The notes beneath the pieces were generated by a model that did not search any database, was not told the origin of the DNA, and saw nothing but the letters and a program-made list of their open reading frames with translations. This document shows, piece by piece, positions 1-9,094 of a stretch of 64,000 nt of DNA. This stretch comes from Halictus rubicundus (lineage: Eukaryota > Arthropoda > Insecta > Hymenoptera > Halictidae). The stretch covers positions 1 through 64,000 of the forward strand of contig NW_027488885.1 in NCBI RefSeq assembly GCF_050948215.1, in the 5' to 3' direction. Position 1 is the first letter of the stretch; the number at the start of each line of letters is the position of its first letter. The translations under genes were made by a program, and so were the position numbers.

Positions 1-485
1 AGTTATTCGCGACCCGCGAACACCGATCTACGCCGCTGCGTGCCAGATCACCTGGAGAGCCGCCCCGAACGCCGAGCGATCGAGGACCGGACCCCGGGTA
101 AGTACCTTACCTTCCCGTTAACCCGATACCTCCGCTCCCGCCCACACACCCACGGAGAGCGAACCACCCGCAGCCGGCCCCTCGCCGGCCGCCCTGGGGC
201 ACGGGCTCTCCGCCCGCCGAAACTACCCTGGTCCGGATACGCCGCCGCGTACGGCCCCGACCCCGCCGTAACCTGAGGCACGAACCGCGACCGCCGACCG
301 CCGAAACGCGAAGCCGGGACAGTGACGAACGTTTGAAATACTCGCGTCGTTAATCACCCGTGCCCGACCGTCCGCGACCCCGCCGTAACCCTCGCGTTAT
401 CCTGCGAGAACCCTGGCACGGCGAGCCAAATCCGGCCGCGAGGAATCCGTGGTGACGAGATCCGCCGGGAAACGGACTCGTTACA
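1..485 (+). repeat. Gypsy-1 5' LTR, truncated at the window start
   Basis: Direct repeat of 6848-7332, so the first 447 bases of this LTR lie outside the window. It ends in TTACA immediately before the primer binding site. A consensus splice donor, GTAAGT, occurs at 98-103 in both LTR copies and could serve a subgenomic RNA; that use is inference. Confidence 0.95.
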
Positions 486-503
486 TGGCGCCCGAACAGG
501 GAC
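486..503 (+). other. Primer binding site, tRNA-Lys type
   Basis: TGGCGCCCGAACAGGGAC follows the LTR end directly. It matches the well-known 18-nt site complementary to the 3' end of tRNA-Lys(UUU). It primes minus-strand DNA synthesis. Confidence 0.85.
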
Positions 504-616
504 CTGTTTAACCACGTGGGACAGGCTGGATTACGCCCACGTGGGAATTTGTGAGGTTAAGCGTGCCGCGGAGTGAAGTGAACCGAACCGCGCGTGCGCC
601 ACCTAGTGCGAGCCCG

Positions 617-738
617 CCGAAATAGTGCCGGTACACGCGCGCCGCCCAGTGTCGCCCTGCCGAAATAGTGCCGGTACACGCGCGCCGTCCAGTGTCGCCC
701 GGCCGAAACACTACCGGTACACGCGCGCCGCCTGCCGC
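617..738 (+). repeat. 43-bp tandem repeat in Gypsy-1 leader
   Basis: Two full 43-bp units begin at 617 and 660 and a third partial, diverged unit begins at 703. Each starts with CCGAAATAGTGCCGGTACAC or a close variant. The repeat lies between the primer binding site and gag, where packaging and dimerisation signals are expected; a role there is inference. Confidence 0.85.
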
Positions 739-818
739 CGCCGCGACGAAGCAGGACCGCCGATCGAACGTCGGGCGGGCGCGAAAGTTTGAATCACAGC
801 CGGGGGAAACCCACGTGG

Positions 819-1775
819 ATGCCCCGAGGGACACCCACGACGAGCCGTACCCGAAGAAACGCCGACGGACCACCATCCCCCGAGACACCGGACGACCGGA
901 GACGACGGTGGGCCGACTGCATTAGCCGCCTGACGAACGATCTGTACGCGATAATGGAGCCCGGCGTACAGACCCGGAAAATGCTGTCCGCCGCCGCGAC
1001 GGCCCAGAGACCGGACCCGCTCCGCAACATCGACCGGATCCGGAAGAGCGGTTGCACCACCGACGGGAAAGACCCGCATGCGTTCCTGGAACGCGTGGAA
1101 GACCTCCAGTTGACGTACGGGTTCCCAGACGAGGACATGCTCCGAGCCGCACCGGTAATGTTAAGCGGACGAGCGCAGGCCTGGTACCGGAACGAACGGG
1201 AGGAAATTGCCACCTGGGACGAGTTCAGGCAGGCATTCCTCCGGGCCCATGCGTCGCCGCAGACCCGCTCTCAGCACGAGCGTGCCGCCCGGGAAAGGAG
1301 ACAGCGGGACGACGAGCCGTTCACGGACTTCGTGACGGATATTACCACGCTGATGCGACGAGCACAGGTGCCGCCGTCCGAGAGGCTCGACCTGCTACAC
1401 GAGAACATGCGGACGAAGTTTCAATATTTCATACCCCGGGGATCCGTGCCGGATGTGAGGACGCTCCGCGAGCGGGCGCAGGAACTCGAGCGTATCGAAG
1501 AACGGGAAAGACGGCCGCGCCGAACTCCGACCCACGCCGCCGCGACCGAGCAAGCAACGCCGACCACGAGCCGCGCTCCGCCGTCGGAACCGTACGACGT
1601 CGACACCCACTGCTGGCGGTGCAAACAGCGGGGACACACACGCTTTGAGTGCCGGAACGCGTACCGGAGATTTTGCTCGCGGTGCGGACGCGACGGAGTG
1701 CTAACCCGGGAGTGTCACCCGCCGGGAAACGGAGCACGGGCCCCGTCGCCGAGGAGCGAGCGCCGGGCCCGCTAG
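819..1775 (+). CDS. gag: Gypsy-1 gag polyprotein
   Basis: Structural capsid/nucleocapsid protein, 318 residues from the first ATG of the frame at 819; the frame is open upstream without ATG to about 789. A capsid-like stretch rich in Trp, Arg and Glu (for example WYRNEREEIATWDEFRQAFL) is typical of retrotransposon Gag. The C-terminus has one clear CCHC knuckle, CWRCKQRGHTRFEC, and a second cysteine cluster, CSRCGRDGVLTREC, which lacks the usual histidine. The nucleocapsid would bind element RNA inside cytoplasmic virus-like particles. It overlaps pol (1649-1775) and carries a -1 slippery heptamer 43 bases before its stop. No internal stops or frameshifts. Confidence 0.9.
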   Translation: MPRGTPTTSRTRRNADGPPSPETPDDRRRRWADCISRLTNDLYAIMEPGVQTRKMLSAAATAQRPDPLRNIDRIRKSGCTTDGKDPHAFLERVEDLQLTYGFPDEDMLRAAPVMLSGRAQAWYRNEREEIATWDEFRQAFLRAHASPQTRSQHERAARERRQRDDEPFTDFVTDITTLMRRAQVPPSERLDLLHENMRTKFQYFIPRGSVPDVRTLRERAQELERIEERERRPRRTPTHAAATEQATPTTSRAPPSEPYDVDTHCWRCKQRGHTRFECRNAYRRFCSRCGRDGVLTRECHPPGNGARAPSPRSERRAR

Positions 1776-4700
1776 ACGACCTGTCGGAGCAAATCCGATA
1801 CACGCCGCGTCCCGTGTTATCGGTCCGAATCCTCGGCCGGAGATTCGATGCCCTCCTCGACACGGGCTCACAGATATCCTGCGTCAACGAGGACGTCGTG
1901 GCCTGGGCGCAGGAGCAAGGGAGATTCCCCGCGGAGCACCGCGCCGGCCTCGTCAACCTAGCCGACGGAACTGATACGCGTCCGACGGGACGCATCCGCC
2001 TGCCGTTTCGAGTCCGACACCGGGAGGAAACAGCCGAGTTCACCGTACTACCGAGGATGGGGATGCCGGTGCTCCTCGGCATCCACGCCCTCGCCGCCCT
2101 GCGCTTGAGGATGGAGCCGCCCGCCGAAATCGCCGCCCGGACCGAGGACTACCACGCCGAGCCGTGTCTCCAACTAGGACTGCGACCGCTGCCGAAAGAC
2201 GAGCGAGAAGCGTTCGACCGATTCCTCAACACCGAGCTGGAACGCTTCAACGCCGTGACGGGCCGTACGACGCTCATACGGCACCGGATAAAGCTGCTCG
2301 ACGAGACGCCGGTCAAGCAGCGGTACCGTCCCCGGAACCCGGCCATGCAGGCTATTATCAACGAAGAGGTAACGCAGATGTTGCGCGACGGCGTCATCGA
2401 GCCGTCCAGCAGCCCGTGGAGTTCGCCTGTCGTCGTTGTGAAGAAGAAGGACGGCCGGCCGCGATTCTGCGTCGACTTCCGCAAGTTGAACGAACGGTCG
2501 GAGAAGGACGCGTATCCGCTGCCGCACATCCAGGCCACATTGGACAAACTGCGAGGGGCCAGGTTCCTCACGACGCTGGACCTGAAGAACGGATATTGGC
2601 AGGTGCCCCTGGAGCCCGCGAGCCGACCGCTTACCGCCTTCACCGTTCCAGGGCTCGGCCTTTTCCAATTCACGGTGATGCCCTTCGGCCTACACTCCGC
2701 GCCCGCGACCTTCCAGCGCCTCCTGGATCGCGTGATCGGCCCGGAGCTCGAGCCGCATGCGTTCGCCTATCTGGACGACATTATTGTCGTCAGCCGGACC
2801 GTGGCCGACCACCGACGCCACCTCCACGACGTTTTCCGACGCCTGTGTGCGGCCGGACTGAAACTGAACCCGGAAAAGTGCCGATTCTGTGTCGACAGCC
2901 TCCGGTATTTAGGCCATATCGTCGACCAGCAGGGCATCCGGACCGACCCGCAGAAAACCGCAGCCATCGCCCAGATCCCGACGCCGAAAACAATCAAGGA
3001 CATCCGCAGATTCCACGGGATGGCCTCGTGGTACCGGCGATTCGTCCCGAACTTCGCGGAGGTCATCGAGCCGTTAACCCGCCTGACCCGCAAAAACGCC
3101 AGATGGCAGTGGACCTCCGCTGAGGAAACGGCGTTCCGCACGATGAAGGAACGCCTCGTAGACGCCCCGGTGCTGGCCTGCCCAGATTTCGAACAGCCGT
3201 TCACGCTCCAGACTGATGCCAGCGACTACGGGCTGGGAGTCGTCCTCACGCAGGGCCCTGAGGACGACGAGAGGGTGATCGCCTATGCCAGCCACACGAT
3301 GAGCGAGACCGAGCGCAAGTACAGCGCCACCGAGAAGGAGTGTCTCGCCGTGGTCTGGGGCATCCGGAAGATGCGGCCGTACCTGGAAGGGTACCGCTTC
3401 ACCGTCATCACCGACCACCAAGCCCTCAGGTGGCTCCGCCAGCTCGACAGCCCGACCGGCCGCCTGGCGAGATGGGCGTTAGAGCTCCAACAATACGATT
3501 TCGATGTACGGTACCGACCCGGAAAACATAACCACGTGGCGGATACGCTGTCCAGAATCCCGCCGCCGCCCGGAGTGAGCTCGCTCCGACCGCAACAGCG
3601 CACCGACACGTGGTACCAGAGGAAACTAGCCGCTGTCCGGACCGACCCAGCCGCCGAACCGGAGTTCCAGGTGCGAGAGGGACACCTGTTCAAACGGATC
3701 CCGCACCAGCTCGACTACAACGAGCCTGAGCCGAACACAGCCTGGAAACTGTGCGTGCCGGACGAGGACCGCCCGGCTACCATGGCCAAGTACCACGACG
3801 ACCCCACGGCCGGTCATCTGGGAGTCGCCAAAACCATCGTACGCCTGGCGCAGCGATTCTACTGGCCGGGGATGTTCCGGGATGCCGCCCGCTACGTCCG
3901 GAACTGCAGGAGATGCCTGCAGTATAAAGTCCCGCCGCACCCGCTACCGGGACAGCTACACGCCAACCCGGGGACCGAACCGTGGCACACCGTCTCCGTC
4001 GACCTGATCGGCCCGCTGCCGCGATCCCGACAAGGCCACCGGTGGCTGCTAGTGGCCATGGACCGTTTCACCAAATGGGTCGAGCTCACCCCGCTCCGGA
4101 AAGCCACCAGTACCGCCGTCGCAGCTGCGATCCAGAGGGAGGTAATCCTGCGACACGGAGCCCCACAGATTTTGATTTCAGATAACGGCCGTCAGTTCAT
4201 CGGGGAACCCGTGACCGCTCTGCTGAAAACCGCCGGGACCCAGCACCGCCGGACCCCGCCGTACGCGCCCCAGTGTAATCCGGTAGAGCGAGCCAACAAG
4301 GTCGTGAAGACCATGCTCGCCCAGTACACCGGCAACCGACACAACCGCTGGGACGAGAAACTGGACGAAGCCAGATTCGCCATCAACACGGCGTGGCACG
4401 AGTCCACAGGGTACAGCCCGGCGTACCTCAATCAAGGACGGGAACTCCGGCCACCAGGACCGACCACCACGGGAGGGGCCGCCGCCCCCCCGCAGCAGCG
4501 GTGGAAGAACCTCCGAGAGGCCCAGGAACTGGCCCGAGTACACCTGGCCCGGGCGTTCGACCGACAGGCCAAATACTACAACCTGCGCCGTCGAGATTGG
4601 AGGCCTGCCCTGGGGGACACCGTCTGGAAGAGGGAGCACACGCTGTCCAACAAGGAAGAAGGCGTCGCCGCCAAACTCGCGCCGAAGTTCAGCGGCCCGT

Positions 4701-5851
4701 ATACCGTCGAGCGCGTCGTGTCGCCGGTCATCGTGGACCTGCGCGACCGGGCTAGGCGATGGCTGCGCCACATCCACGTCCGGGACCTCAAGCCCGCAGC
4801 CGGCCCTGCTGACGACCCCGACCACACCCCGGAGGAAAGCGCCGCGCGCGGGCGCCGCCCCTCCCTCACGGGACCCCCCCGACCACCCACGCCCGCCCCC
4901 GCGGACAACCCGGCTCCCAGGCGTCGAGGCCGCCCCCGGAAATTAACCGCCCCCGTTCATTTCTGCTCAGGGGGCAACCCAGGACACCACGGCATGGAGG
5001 GCCATAGGGGCCTCGCCGACCGGCTCCGCGAGCTCCAGCTCGCCGCCGACCCGCCGACCACCGGGGAACGCCGCCGCAGCGACGACCCGATGACCCCGGC
5101 CGTCGACCCACCCGCCGAGGAACCGACCTCACGGGACGGCCCAGTGTTGAGGAACTGGGACTCCCTCACCACCCCGGCGTCGGTGCCCGACGAGCCGCCG
5201 CCGGTGGCGTACTGGCTGGGTCAGAGCCCCTGGCCCCGGCTCACCACCCCGCCCCACGGCGCTCACCGTCGCCGCCGCCGCACAGCAACCGGAGCACCCG
5301 CCGCCGCAGGCCGAGGAGGAGGCGCCGAGCAGATCGCGACGAGCGCCAGACGGCCGGTTTCAGCCACTGGTCGGACCCCCTCCCGCCGGAGGCCCTGGGG
5401 AGGCCAGTGGGGCCAGGCCCCGTCGAGACGCAACCCGCCCCCGCCGTCGCGGTCTGGGCTGTTACGGAACCGCCCCCGCCGGAGCAGATCCCGCGCCCGG
5501 TACCGGCACCGAGACGCCGACCGATGGCCGCCACCACGACCCCCGCCACACGGACGATCGGGAGTCAAACGGAGGACGCCCCGCCGACCCCGACACGCAC
5601 CACAGCTACGCCAGCCCAGACCCGGGAAACCCCGAGGCCGCCCCAGGGACCCACGACCCGGCGCCGCCAGGCGAGACCAGCGGGGGCGGCGGAAGGAGTG
5701 TCGCCCCCCAACGGGGGAAACCCGGTCCGCGATGCGGACCGCCCCCATATACGGTGGGATCCGATCCCCTTCCAGGGACCACCCCCCACGTTCCCGAGCG
5801 CGTGGTTCCAGCTGCCGACGGGACGACAGGCCGAGGTGCCGCTGCGGCTAA
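1649..5851 (+). CDS. pol: Gypsy-1 pol polyprotein (protease, RT, RNase H, integrase)
   Basis: Open frame of 1400 codons with no stop, read by -1 frameshift from gag. Aspartic protease: LLDTGS with Asp at residue 71. Reverse transcriptase: Y-L-D-D at 374-377. RNase H: DASDYGLG, then ATEKECLA and TDHQAL. Integrase: zinc-binding H-H-C-C (HDDPTAGHLG...CRRCLQ), then catalytic Asp 785, Asp 845 and Glu 880, giving the DD35E spacing. After about residue 1050 the protein becomes Pro/Arg-rich. Beyond about 5.3 kb the -1 frame looks more protein-like than this one, so the true C-terminus of pol is uncertain. The intact catalytic residues suggest a potentially active element. Confidence 0.95.
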   Translation: MPERVPEILLAVRTRRSANPGVSPAGKRSTGPVAEERAPGPLDDLSEQIRYTPRPVLSVRILGRRFDALLDTGSQISCVNEDVVAWAQEQGRFPAEHRAGLVNLADGTDTRPTGRIRLPFRVRHREETAEFTVLPRMGMPVLLGIHALAALRLRMEPPAEIAARTEDYHAEPCLQLGLRPLPKDEREAFDRFLNTELERFNAVTGRTTLIRHRIKLLDETPVKQRYRPRNPAMQAIINEEVTQMLRDGVIEPSSSPWSSPVVVVKKKDGRPRFCVDFRKLNERSEKDAYPLPHIQATLDKLRGARFLTTLDLKNGYWQVPLEPASRPLTAFTVPGLGLFQFTVMPFGLHSAPATFQRLLDRVIGPELEPHAFAYLDDIIVVSRTVADHRRHLHDVFRRLCAAGLKLNPEKCRFCVDSLRYLGHIVDQQGIRTDPQKTAAIAQIPTPKTIKDIRRFHGMASWYRRFVPNFAEVIEPLTRLTRKNARWQWTSAEETAFRTMKERLVDAPVLACPDFEQPFTLQTDASDYGLGVVLTQGPEDDERVIAYASHTMSETERKYSATEKECLAVVWGIRKMRPYLEGYRFTVITDHQALRWLRQLDSPTGRLARWALELQQYDFDVRYRPGKHNHVADTLSRIPPPPGVSSLRPQQRTDTWYQRKLAAVRTDPAAEPEFQVREGHLFKRIPHQLDYNEPEPNTAWKLCVPDEDRPATMAKYHDDPTAGHLGVAKTIVRLAQRFYWPGMFRDAARYVRNCRRCLQYKVPPHPLPGQLHANPGTEPWHTVSVDLIGPLPRSRQGHRWLLVAMDRFTKWVELTPLRKATSTAVAAAIQREVILRHGAPQILISDNGRQFIGEPVTALLKTAGTQHRRTPPYAPQCNPVERANKVVKTMLAQYTGNRHNRWDEKLDEARFAINTAWHESTGYSPAYLNQGRELRPPGPTTTGGAAAPPQQRWKNLREAQELARVHLARAFDRQAKYYNLRRRDWRPALGDTVWKREHTLSNKEEGVAAKLAPKFSGPYTVERVVSPVIVDLRDRARRWLRHIHVRDLKPAAGPADDPDHTPEESAARGRRPSLTGPPRPPTPAPADNPAPRRRGRPRKLTAPVHFCSGGNPGHHGMEGHRGLADRLRELQLAADPPTTGERRRSDDPMTPAVDPPAEEPTSRDGPVLRNWDSLTTPASVPDEPPPVAYWLGQSPWPRLTTPPHGAHRRRRRTATGAPAAAGRGGGAEQIATSARRPVSATGRTPSRRRPWGGQWGQAPSRRNPPPPSRSGLLRNRPRRSRSRARYRHRDADRWPPPRPPPHGRSGVKRRTPRRPRHAPQLRQPRPGKPRGRPRDPRPGAARRDQRGRRKECRPPTGETRSAMRTAPIYGGIRSPSRDHPPRSRARGSSCRRDDRPRCRCG
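1724..1771 (+). promoter_or_regulatory. Programmed -1 ribosomal frameshift signal (gag to pol)
   Basis: The slippery heptamer G GGA AAC lies at 1724-1730 in the correct gag phase (gag codons GGA 1725-1727 and AAC 1728-1730), and pol is in the -1 frame. Six bases downstream a perfect 7-bp GC stem can form: CGGGCCC at 1737-1743 pairs with GGGCCCG at 1765-1771. The stem ends just before the gag stop at 1773. Heptamer, spacer and stem match the general design of retroviral -1 frameshift sites. Function is not tested. Confidence 0.85.
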
Positions 5852-6030
5852 TCGCGCGAGACCGCGCCTACGTGACGGTACCGCCCGGGTTCGAGCGCTG
5901 GCGGCTGGTGTTCGGGAGCGATGGCCGCCTGACTCGCTGCGTCCGCCGCCCGCCGGCCGTCCGGATACCGGCCGAACCGGCCCCACCACGCCGTCGACGC
6001 CAACCAGGACGCGGCCACGACAGTGCGTGA
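5407..6030 (+). CDS. Gypsy-1 third open frame, C-terminal Pro/Arg-rich protein
   Basis: Open frame lying -1 relative to pol, ending at 6030. It is open well upstream of 5407 (at least from 5131), so the start is not known and it may be entered by a second frameshift or a spliced RNA. The middle is Pro/Thr-rich. The last about 70 residues look folded (WFQLPTGRQAEVPLRLIARD, then GFERWRLVFGS) and pol's own frame is open only to 5851. I do not recognise the family; no signal peptide or membrane segment is visible, so an envelope is unlikely. A frameshift mutation in a longer pol is the main alternative. Confidence 0.5.
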   Translation: MGPGPVETQPAPAVAVWAVTEPPPPEQIPRPVPAPRRRPMAATTTPATRTIGSQTEDAPPTPTRTTATPAQTRETPRPPQGPTTRRRQARPAGAAEGVSPPNGGNPVRDADRPHIRWDPIPFQGPPPTFPSAWFQLPTGRQAEVPLRLIARDRAYVTVPPGFERWRLVFGSDGRLTRCVRRPPAVRIPAEPAPPRRRRQPGRGHDSA

Positions 6031-6097
6031 GGTGCGCGAGGACGTGGCCCCACGGGGCACCCGCGACTTCACCCCGGCGGGGGTGAACGGACGCCGT

Positions 6098-6340
6098 ACC
6101 GTAGGTTAAGTTAGGTTAAGTCGCGTTAAGTGCGGTGCGTTTAGTGTAAGGTGTGCCTAAGTTAAGCGTAGGTTAAGTTACTTTAAGTGTACAGTGCGCC
6201 GTAGGCTAAGTTAGTGTTAAGTGCACAGTTTCGCGTAGATTAAGATAGGTTAAGTGTACAGCTTCGCGTAGTCTAAGTCCGTTAGGTTAAGTATACAGCC
6301 CCGCGTTAGGATTAGTTAGGTTAAGTTTAGCACGTAAGGT
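6098..6340 (+). repeat. Degenerate TTAGGTTAAG-type repeat tract
   Basis: About 240 bases in which variants of TAGGTTAAGT recur every 10-40 bases. The tract lies after the last ORF and before the polypurine tract of Gypsy-1. It resembles the insect telomere unit TTAGG only loosely. Confidence 0.75.
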
Positions 6341-6390
6341 CCCGTCCTGCCGAAGTAAAAAGACTGTCTCGCGCTCGCCGCCGCGACGTA

Positions 6391-6400
6391 AGGGGGGGGG
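6391..6400 (+). other. Polypurine tract
   Basis: AGGGGGGGGG directly precedes the 3' LTR start TGTAAC; it is the expected plus-strand priming site of Gypsy-1. Confidence 0.85.
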
Positions 6401-7332
6401 TGTAACAGACCTGGCTGCGCCAGGCCTGTTCCTGACCGCACGCGCCCGAATCCGAGCCCCCGAACACGACCGACGGATACCGAGATCCGCCGGTACCCGC
6501 GAGCGCCCCCGCGAGCCCCGCATCACCGAACCGATCTTGGCGGGAACCGGAACCCGCCATGATGCGACACCGGCGCGCCGGATGCGTGACGACACCGGAA
6601 AAGCCGGCCGCGAACCGTACCGCACCGCACCCCCTCGCCCGGCAAGACGAGAGAGACGGACCGGAAAACGGTCTCTTTGGTTTTCCGCCGCGATAGCGAT
6701 CAGTCGCAGGATCGAACCGTATTTACTAGCCGCCGATATCGACCGCCCGGATACGATCGACCCGCGCTGTTCCGACGCCGAGAAACCGCCCGCCGATTCT
6801 CGCGGAATACTAGTTTGCCCGCGAATCTTAGAACCGCGAGTGTGCCGAGTTATTCGCGACCCGCGAACACCGATCTACGCCGCTGCGTGCCAGATCACCT
6901 GGAGAGCCGCCCCGAACGCCGAGCGATCGAGGACCGGACCCCGGGTAAGTACCTTACCTTCCCGTTAACCCGATACCTCCGCTCCCGCCCACACACCCAC
7001 GGAGAGCGAACCACCCGCAGCCGGCCCCTCGCCGGCCGCCCTGGGGCACGGGCTCTCCGCCCGCCGAAACTACCCTGGTCCGGATACGCCGCCGCGTACG
7101 GCCCCGACCCCGCCGTAACCTGAGGCACGAACCGCGACCGCCGACCGCCGAAACGCGAAGCCGGGACAGTGACGAACGTTTGAAATACTCGCGTCGTTAA
7201 TCACCCGTGCCCGACCGTCCGCGACCCCGCCGTAACCCTCGCGTTATCCTGCGAGAACCCTGGCACGGCGAGCCAAATCCGGCCGCGAGGAATCCGTGGT
7301 GACGAGATCCGCCGGGAAACGGACTCGTTACA
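6401..7332 (+). repeat. Gypsy-1 3' LTR (932 bp)
   Basis: Begins TGTAAC after the polypurine tract and ends GTTACA, an inverted terminal pair. Its last 485 bases match the 5' LTR at 1-485. AT-rich host-like DNA starts abruptly at 7333. Confidence 0.95.
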
Positions 7333-7413
7333 AGCCTAAGCCATTCCTCTTTATTGTAAGGTACATGAGGAAGTAATTCCCGTTTATAGTTACTTGAATG
7401 AGAGACTTGTTCT

Positions 7414-7746
7414 GTGGACATTTATGATACGGATCAGGAAGTTCATTATTTTCGGTGGGATGCAGAGGCAATTCATAGTATACTAGGTCAAAAGTACCAG
7501 CTTCTACACAAACGAGTAGACAACAAAACCTTTCCAAAAATTGGAAACAATTGGAACTGCAAAAAGACTCCATTTCGAACAGTATCCTCGGTAGATACTC
7601 TTGATTTTCTGGAAATGACAGAAGTAGATTTAAAAATTCTTTTCACGGAATCTTACCAATTTTCACAAGCAATTTCATATCAGGCAGAAATCGTGGACGA
7701 ACATAATAATATAAATATTAATTTATTGCCTAATCCAAGAAAATAA
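7414..7746 (+). pseudogene. Fragment of a transposase-associated (SWIM-type-like) protein
   Basis: A 110-codon open frame with protein-like composition, ending in a stop at 7744-7746. The part FFxxSYQxxQAxSYxAE-like (here LFTESYQFSQAISYQAEIVD) resembles a segment I associate with SWIM zinc-finger proteins encoded by insect DNA transposons; this is recall, not a search. The frame is stopped just upstream (7399-7401), lies directly after the Gypsy-1 insertion, and has no SWIM cysteines after it, so it is a broken fragment. The opposite strand is also open over part of it, so strand assignment is not certain. Confidence 0.35.
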
Positions 7747-7907
7747 TATCATTAAATTCGAAGTAAAATCGGAGTGATATAAATAAAAGTTAGTTCAAAA
7801 TGTTACCTCAATATTTTTAAAACATTAAAAAAATATTGTTAAAATCACATGAATAAACCATATAAGAAATTGAAAAAATAAAGATGACGTATGGAAAAAA
7901 AACTTTC

Positions 7908-7985
7908 CCACCGACGGGATTCGAACACCAGCGTATCCGTTCCGTAGCCCGACGCCCTAACCGCTGTGCCAACCGGCGATGTTGT
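7908..7985 (-). other. tRNA-like sequence (SINE head or degenerate tRNA)
   Basis: On the minus strand a B-box-like GTTCGAATCC and an A-box-like TGGCACAGCGGTTA are correctly spaced for a tRNA. The 7-nt loop CTACGGA would give anticodon ACG (Arg). The anticodon stem has mismatches and the acceptor stem is poor, so a working tRNA is unlikely. It is followed by a T-rich tail, as in tRNA-derived SINEs. Confidence 0.45.
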
Positions 7986-8039
7986 AAACGTTCCGAACAT
8001 TCTGGAAGGGGTCGTAAATCCTCTTCCGCACGACGCGAG

Positions 8040-8640
8040 GCACGCTCGGGTTGCGCTACAACCCCAATAACCGTGTCTCTGGTTTCCGTCAAACGGACGA
8101 AAACGCACATTTTTTCCAGCCCTTGGTCTTCGTCACCGGACCTCGGCCAAGGGGCAATAAATTAGCTGCTAGCCACTTGGCTAGCACGGCGTACATGGGC
8201 CACTTAGGCCTTCGTCGCGCTGCTCCGGGGTCCCATAAATCGCGCATCTTGGGAACTCTCCCTTATTGACTTGAGGTGGGGACTTCCTCCTCCACCGGTG
8301 AGGGCTGTTTCAGAAGATCCTCCGCCCTCAAGTCAAATCAACGAATGGGGATGATTCTTCCCCCGAAAACGGGCCCATGGCCAAAAAATCGCGTCACCAC
8401 CGAGGTGACGAGTAAGCGGGCCTCGGAGCAGAGCGGCAGAATCAGCAAAGTCGGCATCAGAAAAAGTCGGCTTCAGAATCAGACCACAAGTATTCGAGTC
8501 AGTAATCGCGCCATACCGTACCACCGCTACAATTCATTGTATCCAAATTAACTAGTCACCCAAGGTTAGTTCGGCCGGTGACAGGGCATTTGTTAAGTTT
8601 GAAATAAACTCTATTTGACACAAACGCGCGCATAATTTCT
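8040..8640. repeat. GC-rich repeat-like block of unknown type
   Basis: A CpG- and GC-rich block in AT-rich surroundings, containing short hairpins (for example GTCACCACCGAGGTGAC near 8394-8410) and an AATAAA signal near 8600. It could be a retrotransposon LTR or untranslated piece. Its several short ORFs show no domain. Confidence 0.3.
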
Positions 8641-8785
8641 TCCTAAAAACGAACAGCCCAAATATCCAGAAGCTTACAATCGACTGGCGACTCTCGTTGT
8701 AATCTTAAACACGACGGAGTTAGAAAAGGCAAAAAGATAGGGGAGAAAAAGAAAAGAGAATAGAAAAGGAAAACTTGAGAAGACA

Positions 8786-9094
8786 GTGACAGCGATAGGG
8801 ACAGCGGAAAAGAGTCATAAACAGAGAAAGCTAAGAGGTAGGCGAAGGACCGAGACTAACGAAAACCAGAATCCTGGCGACGTTCTCAAGGATGCATTAG
8901 AAATTCGTGAAGGGCCGGTTACCAAACGTACGACTAGCAGACAGGAAATAGAGAATAATAGCGTGACAGAGTTGGAAAGGAAAGAGAAATTCTTAGAAGA
9001 AATATATGCATTGGCGTACGTGGTGATATTGCCACCACAGTATCAAGAAGGGCACATTCTGACGTTAACAGTCTTTTTATTAATTAACATTTGA
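8786..9094 (+). CDS. Unrecognised open frame, Lys/Arg/Glu-rich
   Basis: A roughly 100-codon frame with a basic, Glu- and Lys-rich composition (for example KEKFLEEIYALAYVVILPPQ). Its last codons run into the foldback element that starts at about 9040, so the native end is lost. No start context, splice site or domain supports a real gene. It may be part of a transposon or chance. Confidence 0.2.
   Translation: MTAIGTAEKSHKQRKLRGRRRTETNENQNPGDVLKDALEIREGPVTKRTTSRQEIENNSVTELERKEKFLEEIYALAYVVILPPQYQEGHILTLTVFLLINI

Larger units (their letters stand above)
1..7332 (+). mobile_element. Gypsy-1: LTR retrotransposon, Gypsy/Ty3 type, 5' end cut by window edge
   Basis: A GC-rich retrotransposon in an AT-rich host background. 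In order it shows a partial 5' LTR (1-485), primer binding site (486-503), a 43-bp tandem repeat leader, gag, pol in the -1 frame, a further ORF in yet another frame, a degenerate TTAGGTTAAG-type repeat tract, a polypurine tract and a full 3' LTR (6401-7332). LTR ends are TGTAAC...GTTACA, inverted and ending in TG...CA. Bases 1-485 and 6848-7332 match line by line in my reading, which points to a very recent insertion. The pol order protease-RT-RNase H-integrase places it in Gypsy/Ty3 rather than Copia. No env-like ORF with a signal peptide is visible. The target-site duplication cannot be tested because the left end lies outside the window. Confidence 0.95.

Noticed and set aside
2164..3123. 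319-codon plus-strand frame inside Gypsy-1 pol
   Set aside because: Lies wholly under the RT domain in another frame; Arg/Pro-rich by-product of high GC content.
7908..7985. Functional tRNA-Arg(ACG)
   Set aside because: Mismatched anticodon stem and weak acceptor stem; only A- and B-box-like parts fit.
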